Positions 52,117 to 63,052 of a stretch of DNA of 64,000 nucleotides are shown here, one piece after another (positions within the stretch are counted from its first letter, which is position 1; each line of letters begins with the position of its first letter). The position numbers were made by a program, and so were the translations under genes. The DNA comes from JAHBNG01 sp039028975. GTDB lineage: Bacteria > Chloroflexota > Anaerolineae > Caldilineales > Caldilineaceae. The notes under the pieces are model-generated. The model was not told the DNA's origin. It searched no databases and was given only the letters and a program-made list of their open reading frames with translations. The DNA is taken from positions 1 through 64,000 of the forward strand of contig JBCCHB010000066.1 in assembly GCA_039028975.1 (NCBI GenBank), in the 5' to 3' direction.

Positions 52117-53400
52117 TTATACAGCCGCCTCTTTTGCCTGCATTAGCGCATGGTCGTAAACGTGAAAGCGTTCATCCTCCTGCTCATCGGGATCCACATA
52201 CTTGAGCCACAGCGCTTGGTCGGGACGATCACCAGCGATTGCCCGTCGGCTGGCCCGTAGGTCACTCACCGGATCGTGCCAGCGGACTTCTCCCTGCTGA
52301 AGCAGGATATATTCACCTGCATATTGATCGATGAGCTTCTTGCGGTGATCCACGTAGTAGAGTGCCTGCTCAGCAGTTGTACGCTTCCAGCTAATGTTGG
52401 TCTCCACTGAATCCGTCAGAGCAGAATAGAATTCTCCTACGGGTGCCTGGACTTCAGAAGCGAAATCAATTTCATCTAAGTTAACTGTGCCAAAGCCAGC
52501 CTCAGCCGCCACCAACAGCGAGTTGCGATCGCGATGAAAGGGAGGGGTAAGCCAATCCACTTGAGGATCGTGACCCATGAGGTGGGCTGTACAGGCATCG
52601 GTGGCAATCGTATGGTTGCCGGCCACAATTGTGTTGGGAATTTGGGTCGGCCCTTCATCCCGCCCGTTACCCCATTCTCGACCCGCCTGGCCAATGAGTC
52701 CATCCACTATATTAAGGCAAGGATTGAAGATGCGACCCAGATCCGCCAACATGTAAGGCATCCTCACCAGATGGTGAAAGTAGGTACGGGTGTGTCCCTC
52801 AGGCTCGCCTGGCATGAGGCCAAAGAGATTCTTCAACGTTAGGGTAATACCCATAAAGGCATGATTCTTCATCTTAGCCACAGAAACAAATTCATCTACC
52901 TCAACTGCTCCCTCTGGCAAGAGATATTGGGCAAACATCTGCCCGCCATCCATCTTGTCAGTTGCAGGAACAGCCACCCGCTTGTATGGCGGTTCGATAC
53001 CGTTAACATATTCAACATCAAATTCTTCAAAGACGTCGGCAAAGGTCATGGTCTGATCGAGCGTCACTCCTTCATGGTACATGCTATAGAAGCTTACATC
53101 AGGCACCACAATATGGGCGTCGGTTCGTTCTCGCAAGAGGCGCAGAAAAGCTCTGGCCAACTTTTTAGAGACCAACTGCTGGAGCATACCCTCAAAGTAG
53201 ACTCGATTCTTGGGTTCCTTATCCTGGTTGAATTTGATGCCAATGCGCTTGGCCTTGCGCAGCCGCTCCCAGCTATCGGCCAGGGGGTCGGTCGCTCTTT
53301 TGAGCGCTTCATAGACATCGTCGTCTGAGGATTGGTAGTGACAGTGGACAGCTCGCACTTTGTACTGTGATGGTTGGGAATCTTCTGATGATTGGGACAT
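52117..53400 (-). CDS. DUF362 family protein
   Basis: 427 residues, ATG 53400 with AAGGAG upstream. IGIKFNQD, IVVPDVSFYSMYHEGV, FVSVAKMKNHAFMGITLTLKNLFG and LNIVDGLIGQ with NTIVAGNHTIATDACTAHLMG are the DUF362 landmarks. No Fe-S cysteines are seen, unlike many relatives. Function of the family is not established. Confidence 0.8.
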   Translation of the reverse strand: MSQSSEDSQPSQYKVRAVHCHYQSSDDDVYEALKRATDPLADSWERLRKAKRIGIKFNQDKEPKNRVYFEGMLQQLVSKKLARAFLRLLRERTDAHIVVPDVSFYSMYHEGVTLDQTMTFADVFEEFDVEYVNGIEPPYKRVAVPATDKMDGGQMFAQYLLPEGAVEVDEFVSVAKMKNHAFMGITLTLKNLFGLMPGEPEGHTRTYFHHLVRMPYMLADLGRIFNPCLNIVDGLIGQAGREWGNGRDEGPTQIPNTIVAGNHTIATDACTAHLMGHDPQVDWLTPPFHRDRNSLLVAAEAGFGTVNLDEIDFASEVQAPVGEFYSALTDSVETNISWKRTTAEQALYYVDHRKKLIDQYAGEYILLQQGEVRWHDPVSDLRASRRAIAGDRPDQALWLKYVDPDEQEDERFHVYDHALMQAKEAAV

Positions 53401-53499
53401 GATTTCTCCTTATAATTCGCTTAAATCAGTACAAGCATTACGCATTACGCGTACCACTCAATCATACGCACAGACGCAAAAATTGTCCATATAAAGAAA

Positions 53500-53530
53500 C
53501 AGGGGATCCGCTAAAAAAACGGATCCCCTG
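53500..53530. terminator. Bidirectional hairpin terminator
   Basis: CAGGGGATCCG (53500-53510) and CGGATCCCCTG (53520-53530) with an A-rich loop. Lies between the DUF362 and DUF1385 genes, both leftward, so probably ends the latter. Confidence 0.6.
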
Positions 53531-53629
53531 TCCCCAAAAGGGAGAAAAGAAAGAGAAGGAGGCTACAGAAAAGTGGATCAGGACGTCATCGATCCACCTT
53601 CCTATGCATTCTTTATCGTCATTTTCTGG

Positions 53630-54592
53630 TTATTCCTTCGCAGAAACCAGAACTTCATTAAAATTAGATGTTGTCTCCTCAATCTGCACTTTTCCGTCCG
53701 CTGCCAGCACCGGCATCAGGGCTGTGATGGCCGTTTCCACCATGGAATCGTCTGGTTCTCTGGTTGTAAGCTTTTGCAACAGAAGACCGGGTGTAATCAG
53801 CGCATGCATGATTGGGTTTTTGTCATGGGCGGCGCTAAAACGAATGATCTCATAGGCAATACCTGCCACAATCGGCACGAGAGCCAAGCGAGTAACAAAG
53901 CGAAGAATAAGAGCTAGCGCAGCTGATTCTACATTGGCAAAGGTAAGAGGAGCAAAGAGAATAATGCTGATGACTAGCACGTAGAGCAAGAAGCTGGTGC
54001 CGCAACGGGTATGTTGGACGCTGTGCTTCTGCACATTTTCTACGGTCAATTCATCTTTGGCCTCATAGGCATTAATCGTCTTGTGCTCTGCGCCGTGGTA
54101 GCCGAATACCCGCCGGATGTCTGGGATAAAGCCGATGGCCCACAGGTAGAGCAGAAAGAGAATTAGCCGGATCCCTCCCTCTGCAACCGCATCAATCACG
54201 GCATTGTCATTAGCAAAGCCAGCTAGCCAGCGGCTGAGAAAGGTGGGCAGCAAAAAGAAGAGTGCAATGGCAAACCCGAGGCTGGTGGCGATGGTTGTCC
54301 AAGCCACAGGACCAGAGAATTCGACCTCTTCTTCACCCTCTTCCTGGATGGCCACATCTGCACTCCACATGAGTGCGCGCATCCCCAATCCCAGTGCATC
54401 CCACAGCATGCCCAACCCACGCACAAAGGGCCACTGCCCCCAAGCGCTAGTATAGATCTTGGCCTTTAGTGGTTCTTCATGAATTACAATCTCATTTTGG
54501 GGGTTGCGCACGGCCACGGCCATGGTTTTGCGGCCCCGCATCATCACGCCTTCGATAACGGCTTGACCGCCGTAGTAGTGTGGTTTACTCAA
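53630..54592 (-). CDS. DUF1385 (YqhQ-like) membrane protein
   Basis: 320 residues, ATG 54592. YYGGQAVIEGVMMRGRK at the start is the family signature, followed by three to five membrane helices and GYHGAEHKTINAYE, then RCGTSFLLYVLVISIILFAP. Found widely in Firmicutes and Chloroflexota; function unknown. The last 25 residues are acidic and coiled. Confidence 0.85.
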   Translation of the reverse strand: MSKPHYYGGQAVIEGVMMRGRKTMAVAVRNPQNEIVIHEEPLKAKIYTSAWGQWPFVRGLGMLWDALGLGMRALMWSADVAIQEEGEEEVEFSGPVAWTTIATSLGFAIALFFLLPTFLSRWLAGFANDNAVIDAVAEGGIRLILFLLYLWAIGFIPDIRRVFGYHGAEHKTINAYEAKDELTVENVQKHSVQHTRCGTSFLLYVLVISIILFAPLTFANVESAALALILRFVTRLALVPIVAGIAYEIIRFSAAHDKNPIMHALITPGLLLQKLTTREPDDSMVETAITALMPVLAADGKVQIEETTSNFNEVLVSAKE

Positions 54593-54666
54593 GGGTGTTG
54601 CTCCAAATAGTCAGGATGTTCATTACCGAACACTAATCATAACACGAAAGGTAGATGAAGCTGTAA

Positions 54667-54831
54667 TCATGGAGCAAACACGGGTGGTCAGCTAGGATCG
54701 AAGCTGAAAAGAAAGCTAAAGAAGAAGAGGATCAGCTTCAAGATGAGAAAAAGTTTGAGAACTTAAAAGCTGAGATGCATCACTTGGATCGCCTCATAAG
54801 CCAAGACAATTTGTACGGCCCTCTTCTCTAA
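54667..54831 (+). pseudogene. Coiled-coil ORF remnant
   Basis: An open stretch without a start codon near its beginning reads EAEKKAKEEEDQLQDEKKFE and ends GPLL-stop. Highly charged and helical, it looks protein-like, but no upstream part is in frame. It could be chance composition. Confidence 0.2.
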
Positions 54832-54949
54832 TCTATACTTAGGATAAAGATTCCTGTAGATATCTAGACCACATCATCTAACCCAAAAGCACAAAAAAAT
54901 TGAGCCTCCTCGTTTTCTAGCTGCTCAACTCATAAGAGTATCTATCAGA

Positions 54950-57900
54950 ATGCCTACGCTAAAGCTGTTCCTGCTCGGGCCGCCACGACTTGAGGTTGAC
55001 GACCGCCCAATTGACATTCCTCGCCGCAAATCCGTTGCGCTTCTAAGCTATTTGGCCGTTAACAGTGAGAAGAAGCAATGGCGAGATGGATTAGCGACTT
55101 TGCTATGGCCTACGTTTGATCAGAGTCGCGCTAGAGCCTCACTACGTAGCGCGCTATGGATGCTCAACAAGAGTCCTATCAGTAAGTGGCTTCAGGCCGA
55201 TCAGGAGACAGTTGGGCTGAGTTTTGAACCTACGTCACCTACCCAGCTAAACCATACATGGCTTGATGTAGCCCACTTTCGACGTCTGCTGGCCGCCGCT
55301 CAGAGTCATAATCATCCCTCAAGCAGAGTTTGCCTGCAATGCCTTAACTCGCTAACCGAAGCCGTTTCGCTCTATCGCGATAACTTCATGGCAGGCTTCA
55401 CCTTGCCTGATTCACCGAACTTTGATGAGTGGCAATTCTTCCAAACTGAGACATTGCAGCAAGAGCTGGCGTTAGCCCTGGAACGTTTGATCCTATTATA
55501 CAGTGCACAAGGGAATCTAAAGGCAGCCATCCTTCACGCACGTCATCGATTGAATCTTGATCCTCTTTATGAACCGGCTCATCAAAGCCTTATTCGTTTA
55601 TATGCCAGCAGACCGCCGCTATACGCCAATACCAACTCTGTTTGGATATTTTCGATGAGGAGTTAGGTATTCGCCCTTCTGCCGAAACAACTACCCTCTT
55701 TGAAGAGATCCACTCCGATAAGTTGCGTAGTGAAGAAGTCAACTATGATGACGGAGAAGCCAGCCCTGCACACCTAAATACCATTGCCCTGCTCAAAGCT
55801 GTCTCTTTGCCTCACGTTCCTCCAATTCTTCCTGTTCCTTCTAGTCCTCTCGGTCCCCAAGTACCAACGTCGCGGCAGGATTGGGGTCAAGCGCCGGCTC
55901 AAACTACTTTTTATGGTCGTCAGGCTGAGTTAGCTCAATTGGAAGAGTGGCTCCTACAGGATCAGTGCCGAATGATAGGGGTCATCGGTATGGGGGGAAC
56001 CGGCAAAACAGCTGTGGTTACCCAGCTTGCAGAGCAGGTACAGCACCACTTTGATTCCCTCATTTGGTCATCGGTACGCGAGGCACCTTCCCTTAGTCAG
56101 CTTTTGGGAAAGTGGGTACTCTTTCTCTCGGATCAGAAGATGTACGATCTACCGGCAGAGCTTGATGAACAGATTACCTTGCTGGTAGAGTACCTGCACC
56201 AACAGCGATGCCTGCTGGTGCTGGATAACTTGGAAACCATCCTGCAAGCGGGTAGGGCTGCGGGACAATACCGCCCTGGATATGAGGGCTATGGCCAACT
56301 ACTGCGCCGAATTGGGGAAGGCCGCCACCAGAGCTGTCTACTCTTAACCAGCCGGGAGAGACCCGCTGAATTTTCCCACTTTGGCGGAGAAGGCTCACTT
56401 GTTCGTAGCATCCACTTGATGGGGTTAAACCAGGAGGCAGGTCGGGCATTATTAGAATTCAGGGGATTGACCGGTTCGATTGACCATCTGGCTGAGCTGA
56501 TCGAACGCTACTCGGGAAACCCTTTGGCCTTAACACTAATGGCCGAATCAGTGCGGGAACTCTTCATGGGCGATGTTGCCCAATTTCTTCGAGAGGATAT
56601 CGCCATCTTTGGTGGCATTAACGATTTACTGGCTAGACAGTTTGCTAGATTGACACCATTAGGGCGGGAGCTATTGATCTGGCTGGCTATTGAACGCGAG
56701 CCGGTTGGTTTGGAGCAGATTCATGCCAGTATAGTCGGGCCTGTCATTCAACGAGAGCTATTTGACGTCCTGCGGGATCTCCAACAGCGCTCTCTACTAG
56801 AGCCACGTAACGATGGCTTTACTTTGCAAAATGTGATCCTCGAATATGTGACCACTTGGTTGGTTGAGGTCATCTGCAATGAAATTGAAATTACCCCATC
56901 TCAGGTCGACAACTTTAACCGCTTTGCTCTGCTCAAAGCCCAGGCCAAAACGTACGTTCGAGAGAGCCAAAGGCGGCTTATTTTGGAGCCAGTGGCTCAA
57001 CGGTTGGAGGGCAGCATAGGAGGGTCTGAATTAGAGGCTCGACTCAAAGCAATGTTGCCCAACCTAAAGCAGAATCGACAAGGATATGCTGGTGGCAATA
57101 TCTTGAACCTGCTCATCCACCTACAGGCAGAGCTAATAGGAATGGATTTCTCTGGGCTAACCATTTGGGAAGCCGACTTGCAGAGAGTAAGGTTGCAGAA
57201 TGTCGATTTCAGTAAGGCCGATTTCCGCGGAGCGAACTTTACTCAGACATTTGGGAATGTATTGTCTGTCGCTTACAGCCCTGACGGCCACTCTATCGCT
57301 ACAGGCGGCGTTGATCAGACCATCCGCCTTTGGGATGTTCATAACGGTGTAGAGGTACACCAACTTCGTGGTCATGCTGCCTGGGTTACGGCCGTAGCAT
57401 TTAGTATGGATGGTCAGTGGCTCGTATCAGGTAGCGTAGACCAAACCATCCGTCTTTGGGATGTTCGTCAGAGCGTAGAAATAGCACGATTTGAGGGCCA
57501 TACGGAGTGGGTTACATCTGTGGCGTTTAGTCCTGATGGTAGCCAAATCGTTTCTGGCGGTGATGATAAGACGGTCCGTCTTTGGGGTGTGCATGAGGGT
57601 GTAGAGTTGCGACGCTTTCAAGGCCATGCGGAATGGGTCTGGTGCGTCGCCTTTAGCCCCGATGGTCATTCTATTGTTTCCGGCAGCGAGGATCAGACCA
57701 TCTGTCTCTGGGATCTCCATAAACCGATCTCAGCCGCAGAGAATGACCCGTTAGTTGATGCTGCACCAGCCTACCAAGCCAGAGGTCATGCAGCCCGGGT
57801 CAGATCAGTCGCATTTAGCCCTGATGGCAGCCAGTTCATCTCAGGCAGCGAAGACCAGACCATACGCCTTTGGGATGCGCACAGCGGAGAAGAATTACAC

Positions 57901-59223
57901 CAATTCCAAGGGCATACGGCAGAGGTTATATCGGTGGTCTACAGCCCGGATGGGAGCCAGATTGCCTCCTGTGGGGCCGATCAGACCGTTCATATTTGGG
58001 ATAGTCAGAACAGAAAAGAGGTACGACTGCTTTTAGGTCATTCTGACCGAGTTGTCTCGATAGCGTATAGCCCCGATGGCGATCAGCTTGTCTCCTCTAG
58101 CTATGACCATACGGTTCGTCTCTGGAGCGTGTCCAGTGGGCAGGAACTGCGTCAGCTCCAGGGTTACACGGCCCAGCTCATGTCGGTGGCCTACAGTCCG
58201 GATGGTCGTCAGATCGTCTCCTGCAGTGATGAGCCGATGATTCGCCTTTGGGATGCTAATAGTGGCGAGGAGTTACGCCACTTCCAAGGGCACACGGCTA
58301 TTGTCTGGCGTGCGGTATTTAGCCCCGACGGGCGCTATCTTGTCTCCTGTAGCGACGATCAGACTATCCGCATCTGGGATGTTCAAACCGGTACAGAGCT
58401 ACGCCAACTCTACACGCCTGGCGTGCGTATCACCTGGATTGTCCTCAGCCCTGATGGTCATCAGATCGTCTCTGGAAACGACCATGGGTTCATCCAGTTC
58501 TGGGATCTCCACAGCGGTCAGCAACTACATCAACACCAAGGGCATACGGCTTTGATTCGATCGGTGGCGTACACCCTCGATGGGTCCTGGCTCGTTTCCA
58601 GCGGTTTTGACCGAATGGTCCGCCTATGGCGCTCTCCTCTTGCCTTGTCTCCCACTAAGGATGCCACGAAAGACAACAGTCAACCAGTTCACCAACTCGA
58701 ATGCCAGGAGAATATGGCACTCATCTGGTCTGTGGATGTCAGCCCAGATGGACACAAAATTGTCTGCGGTGGCGATGACAAGGACATTCATCTCTGGAAA
58801 TTTGTCAGCGACACGTCATCCGATGATGAGGCAACATGGGCACGTAGCCCGAACTTGCATTTACTTCGTGGCCACTCTGGTCCGGTTCGGTCCGTCACGT
58901 TTAGCCCTGATGGCAGCCAGATTGCCTCTGGCAGTGACGATCAGACAGTCCGCCTATGGAATGCGCATACGGGCCAGGAGATGCGTCAATTCCAAGGGCA
59001 TACGGCTTGGGTCTGGCGCGTGGTCTTCAACCCAGATGGAACCCAACTAACCAGTTGTAGTAATGACGGCACAGTCAAAATATGGGATGCAGAGCGTGGC
59101 ATGTGCCTGCAAACCCTGCGTGCGGCTGGTCCCTATGAAGGCATGAATATTACTGATGTCACCGGTCTAACTGAGGTTCAGAAGGCCACGCTTAGATCAT
59201 TAGGAGCAGTGGAAGATTGGTAG
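54950..59223 (+). pseudogene. BTAD/NB-ARC/WD40 STAND regulator, split by a frameshift
   Basis: Two frames make one protein of about 1425 residues. Frame 1 (54950-55666) is a SARP-type domain: an OmpR-like winged helix (LFLLGPPRLEVDDRPIDIPRRK) and the BTAD TPR-like domain up to LIRLYAS. Frame 2 (open through 55606, first start TTG 55642, end 59223) continues the BTAD with AAIRQYQLCLDIFDEELGIRPSAET, then NB-ARC: GMGGTGKT (Walker A), CLLVLDNLE (Walker B), LLTSRE and GNPLAL. A pentapeptide-like linker and fourteen WD40 repeats (SPDG ... LWD), enough for two seven-bladed propellers, complete it. The frame changes by -1 near 55604-55612. STAND ATPases switch by oligomerisation after ligand binding to the repeats; the N-terminal domain would act on DNA. 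Real loss, programmed shift or sequencing error cannot be told apart. Confidence 0.8.
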
Positions 59224-59232
59224 GTCGCTTAG

Positions 59233-59326
59233 GATCGAGAATTTAATAAAACGTAATGGAAGATCTCTCGGGTACTCGGGATGACAGGGGCGAAGTTTTG
59301 GGTATTATTTGATCTTGATTCCATAA
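59233..59326. repeat. Dispersed repeat, inverted copy of 34612-34698
   Basis: GGATCGAGAATTTAATAAAACG, GGAAGATCTCTCGGGTACTCG, GAAGTTTTGGGTATTATTTG: the reverse complement of the copy at 34612-34698 with scattered changes. It follows the STAND gene by ten bases. Confidence 0.7.
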
Positions 59327-59340
59327 GGTAGAAATTACAA

Positions 59341-59380
59341 ATCAAAAAAGCCAACAGCTATAGCTGTTGGCTTTTTTGAT
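59341..59380. terminator. Perfect 40-bp palindromic terminator
   Basis: AAAAAAGCCAACAGCTA joined directly to TAGCTGTTGGCTTTTTT, with ATC/GAT extending it. Works in both directions and ends the STAND gene transcript. Confidence 0.85.
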
Positions 59381-59540
59381 CTAATTTGCAGTGACGCGGT
59401 GGATGACGCTACCGGTGACGTTGTAGCAACGCATGCAAGAGTATACTTAAACTTAGCCCTGTTTGAAAGCAGATTTGTAGACTGCAATCCCCTCAGCAGG
59501 TTCTTCAGTCCACTCCATTTGACATTATGACATTGTCAGC

Positions 59541-59606
59541 GATTGACAGTGGATTGACGATAGATTGACGATGGATTGACGAATCAGTGACGTGTAAAAT
59601 TATATT
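59541..59606 (+). promoter_or_regulatory. Four 11-bp-phased GATTGAC repeats and promoter of the oxidase
   Basis: GATTGAC starts at 59541, 59552, 59563 and 59574, exactly 11 bp apart, so all face one side of the helix. Phased direct repeats of this spacing are how OmpR/PhoB-type response regulators bind. The last repeat provides a -35-like TTGACG (59576-59581), and an AT-rich TTATATT (59600-59606) could be the -10 region. Upstream, TTTGACATTATGACATTGTCAG adds related half-sites. The gene starts at 59669. Confidence 0.55.
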
Positions 59607-59668
59607 CTTTACTGGAAATTAAATCCTTTCAACATTTCAGCCCTAAAAACTTGGAGGAACAGAGCAAA

Positions 59669-62600
59669 ATGGAACGACATCCAGAGTCCCGAAGTGCTCC
59701 GATGAAAACGCCTGATGAGCCGAAGGCTAAAGTCAGTCGGCGCAACTTTTTGAAAGGTTCGGTTGCCAGTGCAGTGGCAGCAAGCGCGATCGGTGCAGAG
59801 AAGTACATACCCGGTGTTGGTGAAAATGGGCCAACCCATCTGCTCGCAGCGCCAACCACAGCGTCAAGTGCCGCGCCGATGGCACAAAATGGCACCTCAT
59901 CAGGACCGCCACCTCTTGCGCTCTCGGACCTGACCGAAACCTGGCAGCAAAGCTGGGCATGGCGACCCAGTGATTGGCCCGGGGAGCAGTTGCATCTCAA
60001 CGTGGTGGAGAATGAAAATCCCGGACTCTATGTAGGCGCTGGAAACCAGGGGGCTGTGCTCTTTAGCTATGGCGGCAACACACCCGGGCCCACCATCCGC
60101 ATGCGTGGTGACGAAACCCTATACATCAAACTACGCAACATGCTGGGTCAGGATTTTGGCAAAACCGCCATCGGTCCCGCACCGGATCCGAACGAACTGG
60201 TTCCTGGCTTAGATTATAAAGCAGATGTAGAGCCGAAATTAACCATTCGACCCGACTACTGTTTGGGCGAACATGCCAATGGCCAACATGCCGCCCGTGT
60301 GACCAATCTGCATGTGCACGGACTGCACGTACGGCCGGGCTTAAATCCCGACGGTACCCATTCGGACAACGTTATCCTGCGTGTGCTAAATAAGGGCGAC
60401 TTTGTCCAGCGGCAAGCATTGGCCCAACACCCCGACTGTGACTTTTTGGAGGATCTGATCCACAGTGGTTTCCTGCGGGATGATGAAGTTGTAGGCGAAG
60501 CCAACTACGAATTCCGCCTTGGCGATGTCTTCGGTGATCCCAATCAACCCCACCCGCCTGGTACCCACTGGTACCATCCCCATTCTCACGGTTCAACCCA
60601 CAACCAAGTGGCCAGCGGCATGGCTGGTTTTCTGATTATCGAAGGCGATGTCGATGATAATATCGATCTGTTTATGTCTGGTCTCTTAAATGGTTCTTCG
60701 CCTACGATGGCGCCAGCCGATCTTTCATTCACCGATGAACGTGCAGATGCTTTAGCCGAAATCAGAGCGACAAACCCCAATATGGAACTAAAAATGGGGC
60801 CCTATGATTACCGCGAGCGGCTGATCTTTGCCCAAAGTGTGCTCGCCCTACGTAGCGAAGACAAGGACGCACCGCCCCAATCCCAGCAACTGAAATCCCC
60901 ACCCAAAGCCGCGGTCAATGGCAGCCCCAATCCAATGCTCATCCACATGCGGCCTGGCGCCGTGGAGCGATGGCGCATCCTCAACGGCAGCGTAGATGGC
61001 CGCGGATATAAGCGCTTTATGGTGCTAGAAGGCCAACTCGTCCTAGATCCAAGTAATAACAATCAACTCACGGCGATAACGGAATTGGGGACGGAGACAA
61101 CCTATACGCCGGTTCCGCTGGCTAGAACGCCGGAAAATTCGATCGATTTTGAAGATCTCAAGCAACCGCTCTACCTATTGGCCTTTGATGGTGTAACGCT
61201 AGTGGCCAGTGACGGAGATGGCGGGTGGCAATACGCAATCAAAGATCTGTCCAACCAAGGGAGCGGTCGTGCCAATCCACTGACCGAGTCGAATACGTTG
61301 GAAAACCCGAATGCCGCCATGCAAGAGCGAATAGCAAATTGTTATAAGGACGCAGATAGCATCAAAGGAGCCTTTGTACGGCCCAATGAAGTCTATTTGG
61401 CACCCGCTAACCGGGCCGATCTCTTCTTTCAGGCGCCCACAGGCACCCTTGACCCCTTCACCGTAACCATATCTGATCCTACCGAGAATTTACCCCAGTC
61501 TGATTCCGCGGCTGCTACACAGGGGTTCATAGATGCATTTGCATCCACAGATACATTAATTGGGGAAGAAGAGACTCAAATCACAGTCATCCAGACGGAT
61601 AGGCATAAGAATCCCACTGAATGGCGTATCGATAATCCTATTTCATTTGAACAGGACTCTATTGTTGCCCCTTCGGAGACTTATTTGCTGAAGCCAGGAG
61701 ATAACAAAGATGAATTTATTGTTACCCAGGTCCAGATTTATACGATTGTGGCCAAGTCCAGCCTGGTTGCCGGGGATAATTATCAGAGTACTCTGCAAGA
61801 GAAAGCCGCTGCAGGTACGACGACTTTCGCTTCGCCACCCCAGGATATTGTTCTGGCCCACATTGTGGTTAGCGGGTCTTCTCTCACAGATGATTCTGAG
61901 CAGCCCTTGATTAATGTCATGACCTTGAACGATATACTCCCGCCCGTCCCCCCCTACCATCTGCCCATTCAGGATGCCGAGTTGGCGATTACTGATGAAG
62001 AAGCCGACGCACGTTCTGATGTCACAGCCGGTAATTACCGAACGCGTACCGTCACCTACTCAGGATGGGGTTCGGCGGACTATCCACTGATTACAACGGC
62101 AACACCTGATCGGACAGGCGCAAATTTCCGCGAGTTCGTTGGTCAAGATAAAGACCATGATAGAAATACGATAGGCAAGCTGGAAAACATCGTTTATGCC
62201 CAACCCAAAGACAAGGACGGCAAGGGCATTGTCGATGATGAGGGCGAACCGATCTATGTACTCATGCCGTCGGCCATCCGCTCTATGGCCATCGACGGTC
62301 GTAAATTCAATCCCAACGATACCCTACGGCCGCGCATGTTGTTGGATAGTGCCGAAGAGTGGGCGCTCTATAATGACTCGATCATGCTATGGGGGAATAC
62401 TGCCAGCCAGCCACCAGGTCACTATGGTGATCACCATGTTGGCTACCCAATAACTCGTAAGGAGGGGCAGGAAGCGTTTAATCGGGACGCCGAGCTGCAG
62501 ATCGTCGCCAGAGCCATCGACCACCCCTTTCATATTCATCAGAATCCATTCTGGGTCATCAGCGTGGAGATTCCTGATGAAAATGGAGACTTGCATAACA

Positions 62601-62965
62601 TTTTGGAAGAGCCGCGCTGGCAGGACGTGGTCTGGATTCCTCGCAATGGGGGGCGCGTTGTCTTCCGCTCCCGCTTCCCCGATTATGTGGGGCGCTACGT
62701 CAATCACTGCCACATTCTGCTCCACGAAGACAATGGCATGATGACGGCGATTGAAGCCACCCCTTACATGGATCAGACCAACTATGTTGGCCGTTCCAGC
62801 GTAGCGTCGGTTGCCGATGGCACGCCACCAACATCCGACGTGATCAATCAGGTGTACACACCGCCTACGTTGGAAGAAGCATATGTCCAAAGTATGCAAT
62901 TCGAGGACAACAATCCGCATCGCTCCCAAGTTTACCCGGGCTTTGATGTGGAACCGCCCCAGTAG
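59669..62965 (+). CDS. Tat-exported multicopper oxidase, enlarged
   Basis: 1098 residues from ATG 59669, after GGAGG (59653-59657). Tat signal SRRNFLKGSVASAVAASAIGA. Copper motifs: HVHGLHV (about 215), HWYHPHSHGSTH (about 300), HPFHIHQNPFW (about 951) and HCHILLHEDNGMM (about 1013, with the T1 Met). All four motifs of the laccase/CotA-type set are present. The protein is about twice the usual length; the extra sequence lies between the second and third motif (about 330-900). It would oxidise phenols, metals or similar compounds outside the cytoplasm, reducing O2 to water. The tyrosinase gene follows 87 bases later. Confidence 0.9.
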   Translation: MERHPESRSAPMKTPDEPKAKVSRRNFLKGSVASAVAASAIGAEKYIPGVGENGPTHLLAAPTTASSAAPMAQNGTSSGPPPLALSDLTETWQQSWAWRPSDWPGEQLHLNVVENENPGLYVGAGNQGAVLFSYGGNTPGPTIRMRGDETLYIKLRNMLGQDFGKTAIGPAPDPNELVPGLDYKADVEPKLTIRPDYCLGEHANGQHAARVTNLHVHGLHVRPGLNPDGTHSDNVILRVLNKGDFVQRQALAQHPDCDFLEDLIHSGFLRDDEVVGEANYEFRLGDVFGDPNQPHPPGTHWYHPHSHGSTHNQVASGMAGFLIIEGDVDDNIDLFMSGLLNGSSPTMAPADLSFTDERADALAEIRATNPNMELKMGPYDYRERLIFAQSVLALRSEDKDAPPQSQQLKSPPKAAVNGSPNPMLIHMRPGAVERWRILNGSVDGRGYKRFMVLEGQLVLDPSNNNQLTAITELGTETTYTPVPLARTPENSIDFEDLKQPLYLLAFDGVTLVASDGDGGWQYAIKDLSNQGSGRANPLTESNTLENPNAAMQERIANCYKDADSIKGAFVRPNEVYLAPANRADLFFQAPTGTLDPFTVTISDPTENLPQSDSAAATQGFIDAFASTDTLIGEEETQITVIQTDRHKNPTEWRIDNPISFEQDSIVAPSETYLLKPGDNKDEFIVTQVQIYTIVAKSSLVAGDNYQSTLQEKAAAGTTTFASPPQDIVLAHIVVSGSSLTDDSEQPLINVMTLNDILPPVPPYHLPIQDAELAITDEEADARSDVTAGNYRTRTVTYSGWGSADYPLITTATPDRTGANFREFVGQDKDHDRNTIGKLENIVYAQPKDKDGKGIVDDEGEPIYVLMPSAIRSMAIDGRKFNPNDTLRPRMLLDSAEEWALYNDSIMLWGNTASQPPGHYGDHHVGYPITRKEGQEAFNRDAELQIVARAIDHPFHIHQNPFWVISVEIPDENGDLHNILEEPRWQDVVWIPRNGGRVVFRSRFPDYVGRYVNHCHILLHEDNGMMTAIEATPYMDQTNYVGRSSVASVADGTPPTSDVINQVYTPPTLEEAYVQSMQFEDNNPHRSQVYPGFDVEPPQ

Positions 62966-63052
62966 CCTTTTCTGCATATGAATCAACAGGGATGGTTTAC
63001 TCAGATGTGAACCATCCCATCCATTAATCTGTTGAATTCTGGAGAACTCCCT

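Noticed and set aside
56174..58555. Long frames on both strands inside the WD40 region
   Set aside because: They arise from the repeated DNA of the WD40 units and repeat the same shadow motif.
59517..59538. A third IS701-like end (TTTGACATTATGACATTGTCAG)
   Set aside because: It has no partner in the opposite orientation and no target duplication; it more likely belongs to the regulatory repeats before the oxidase.
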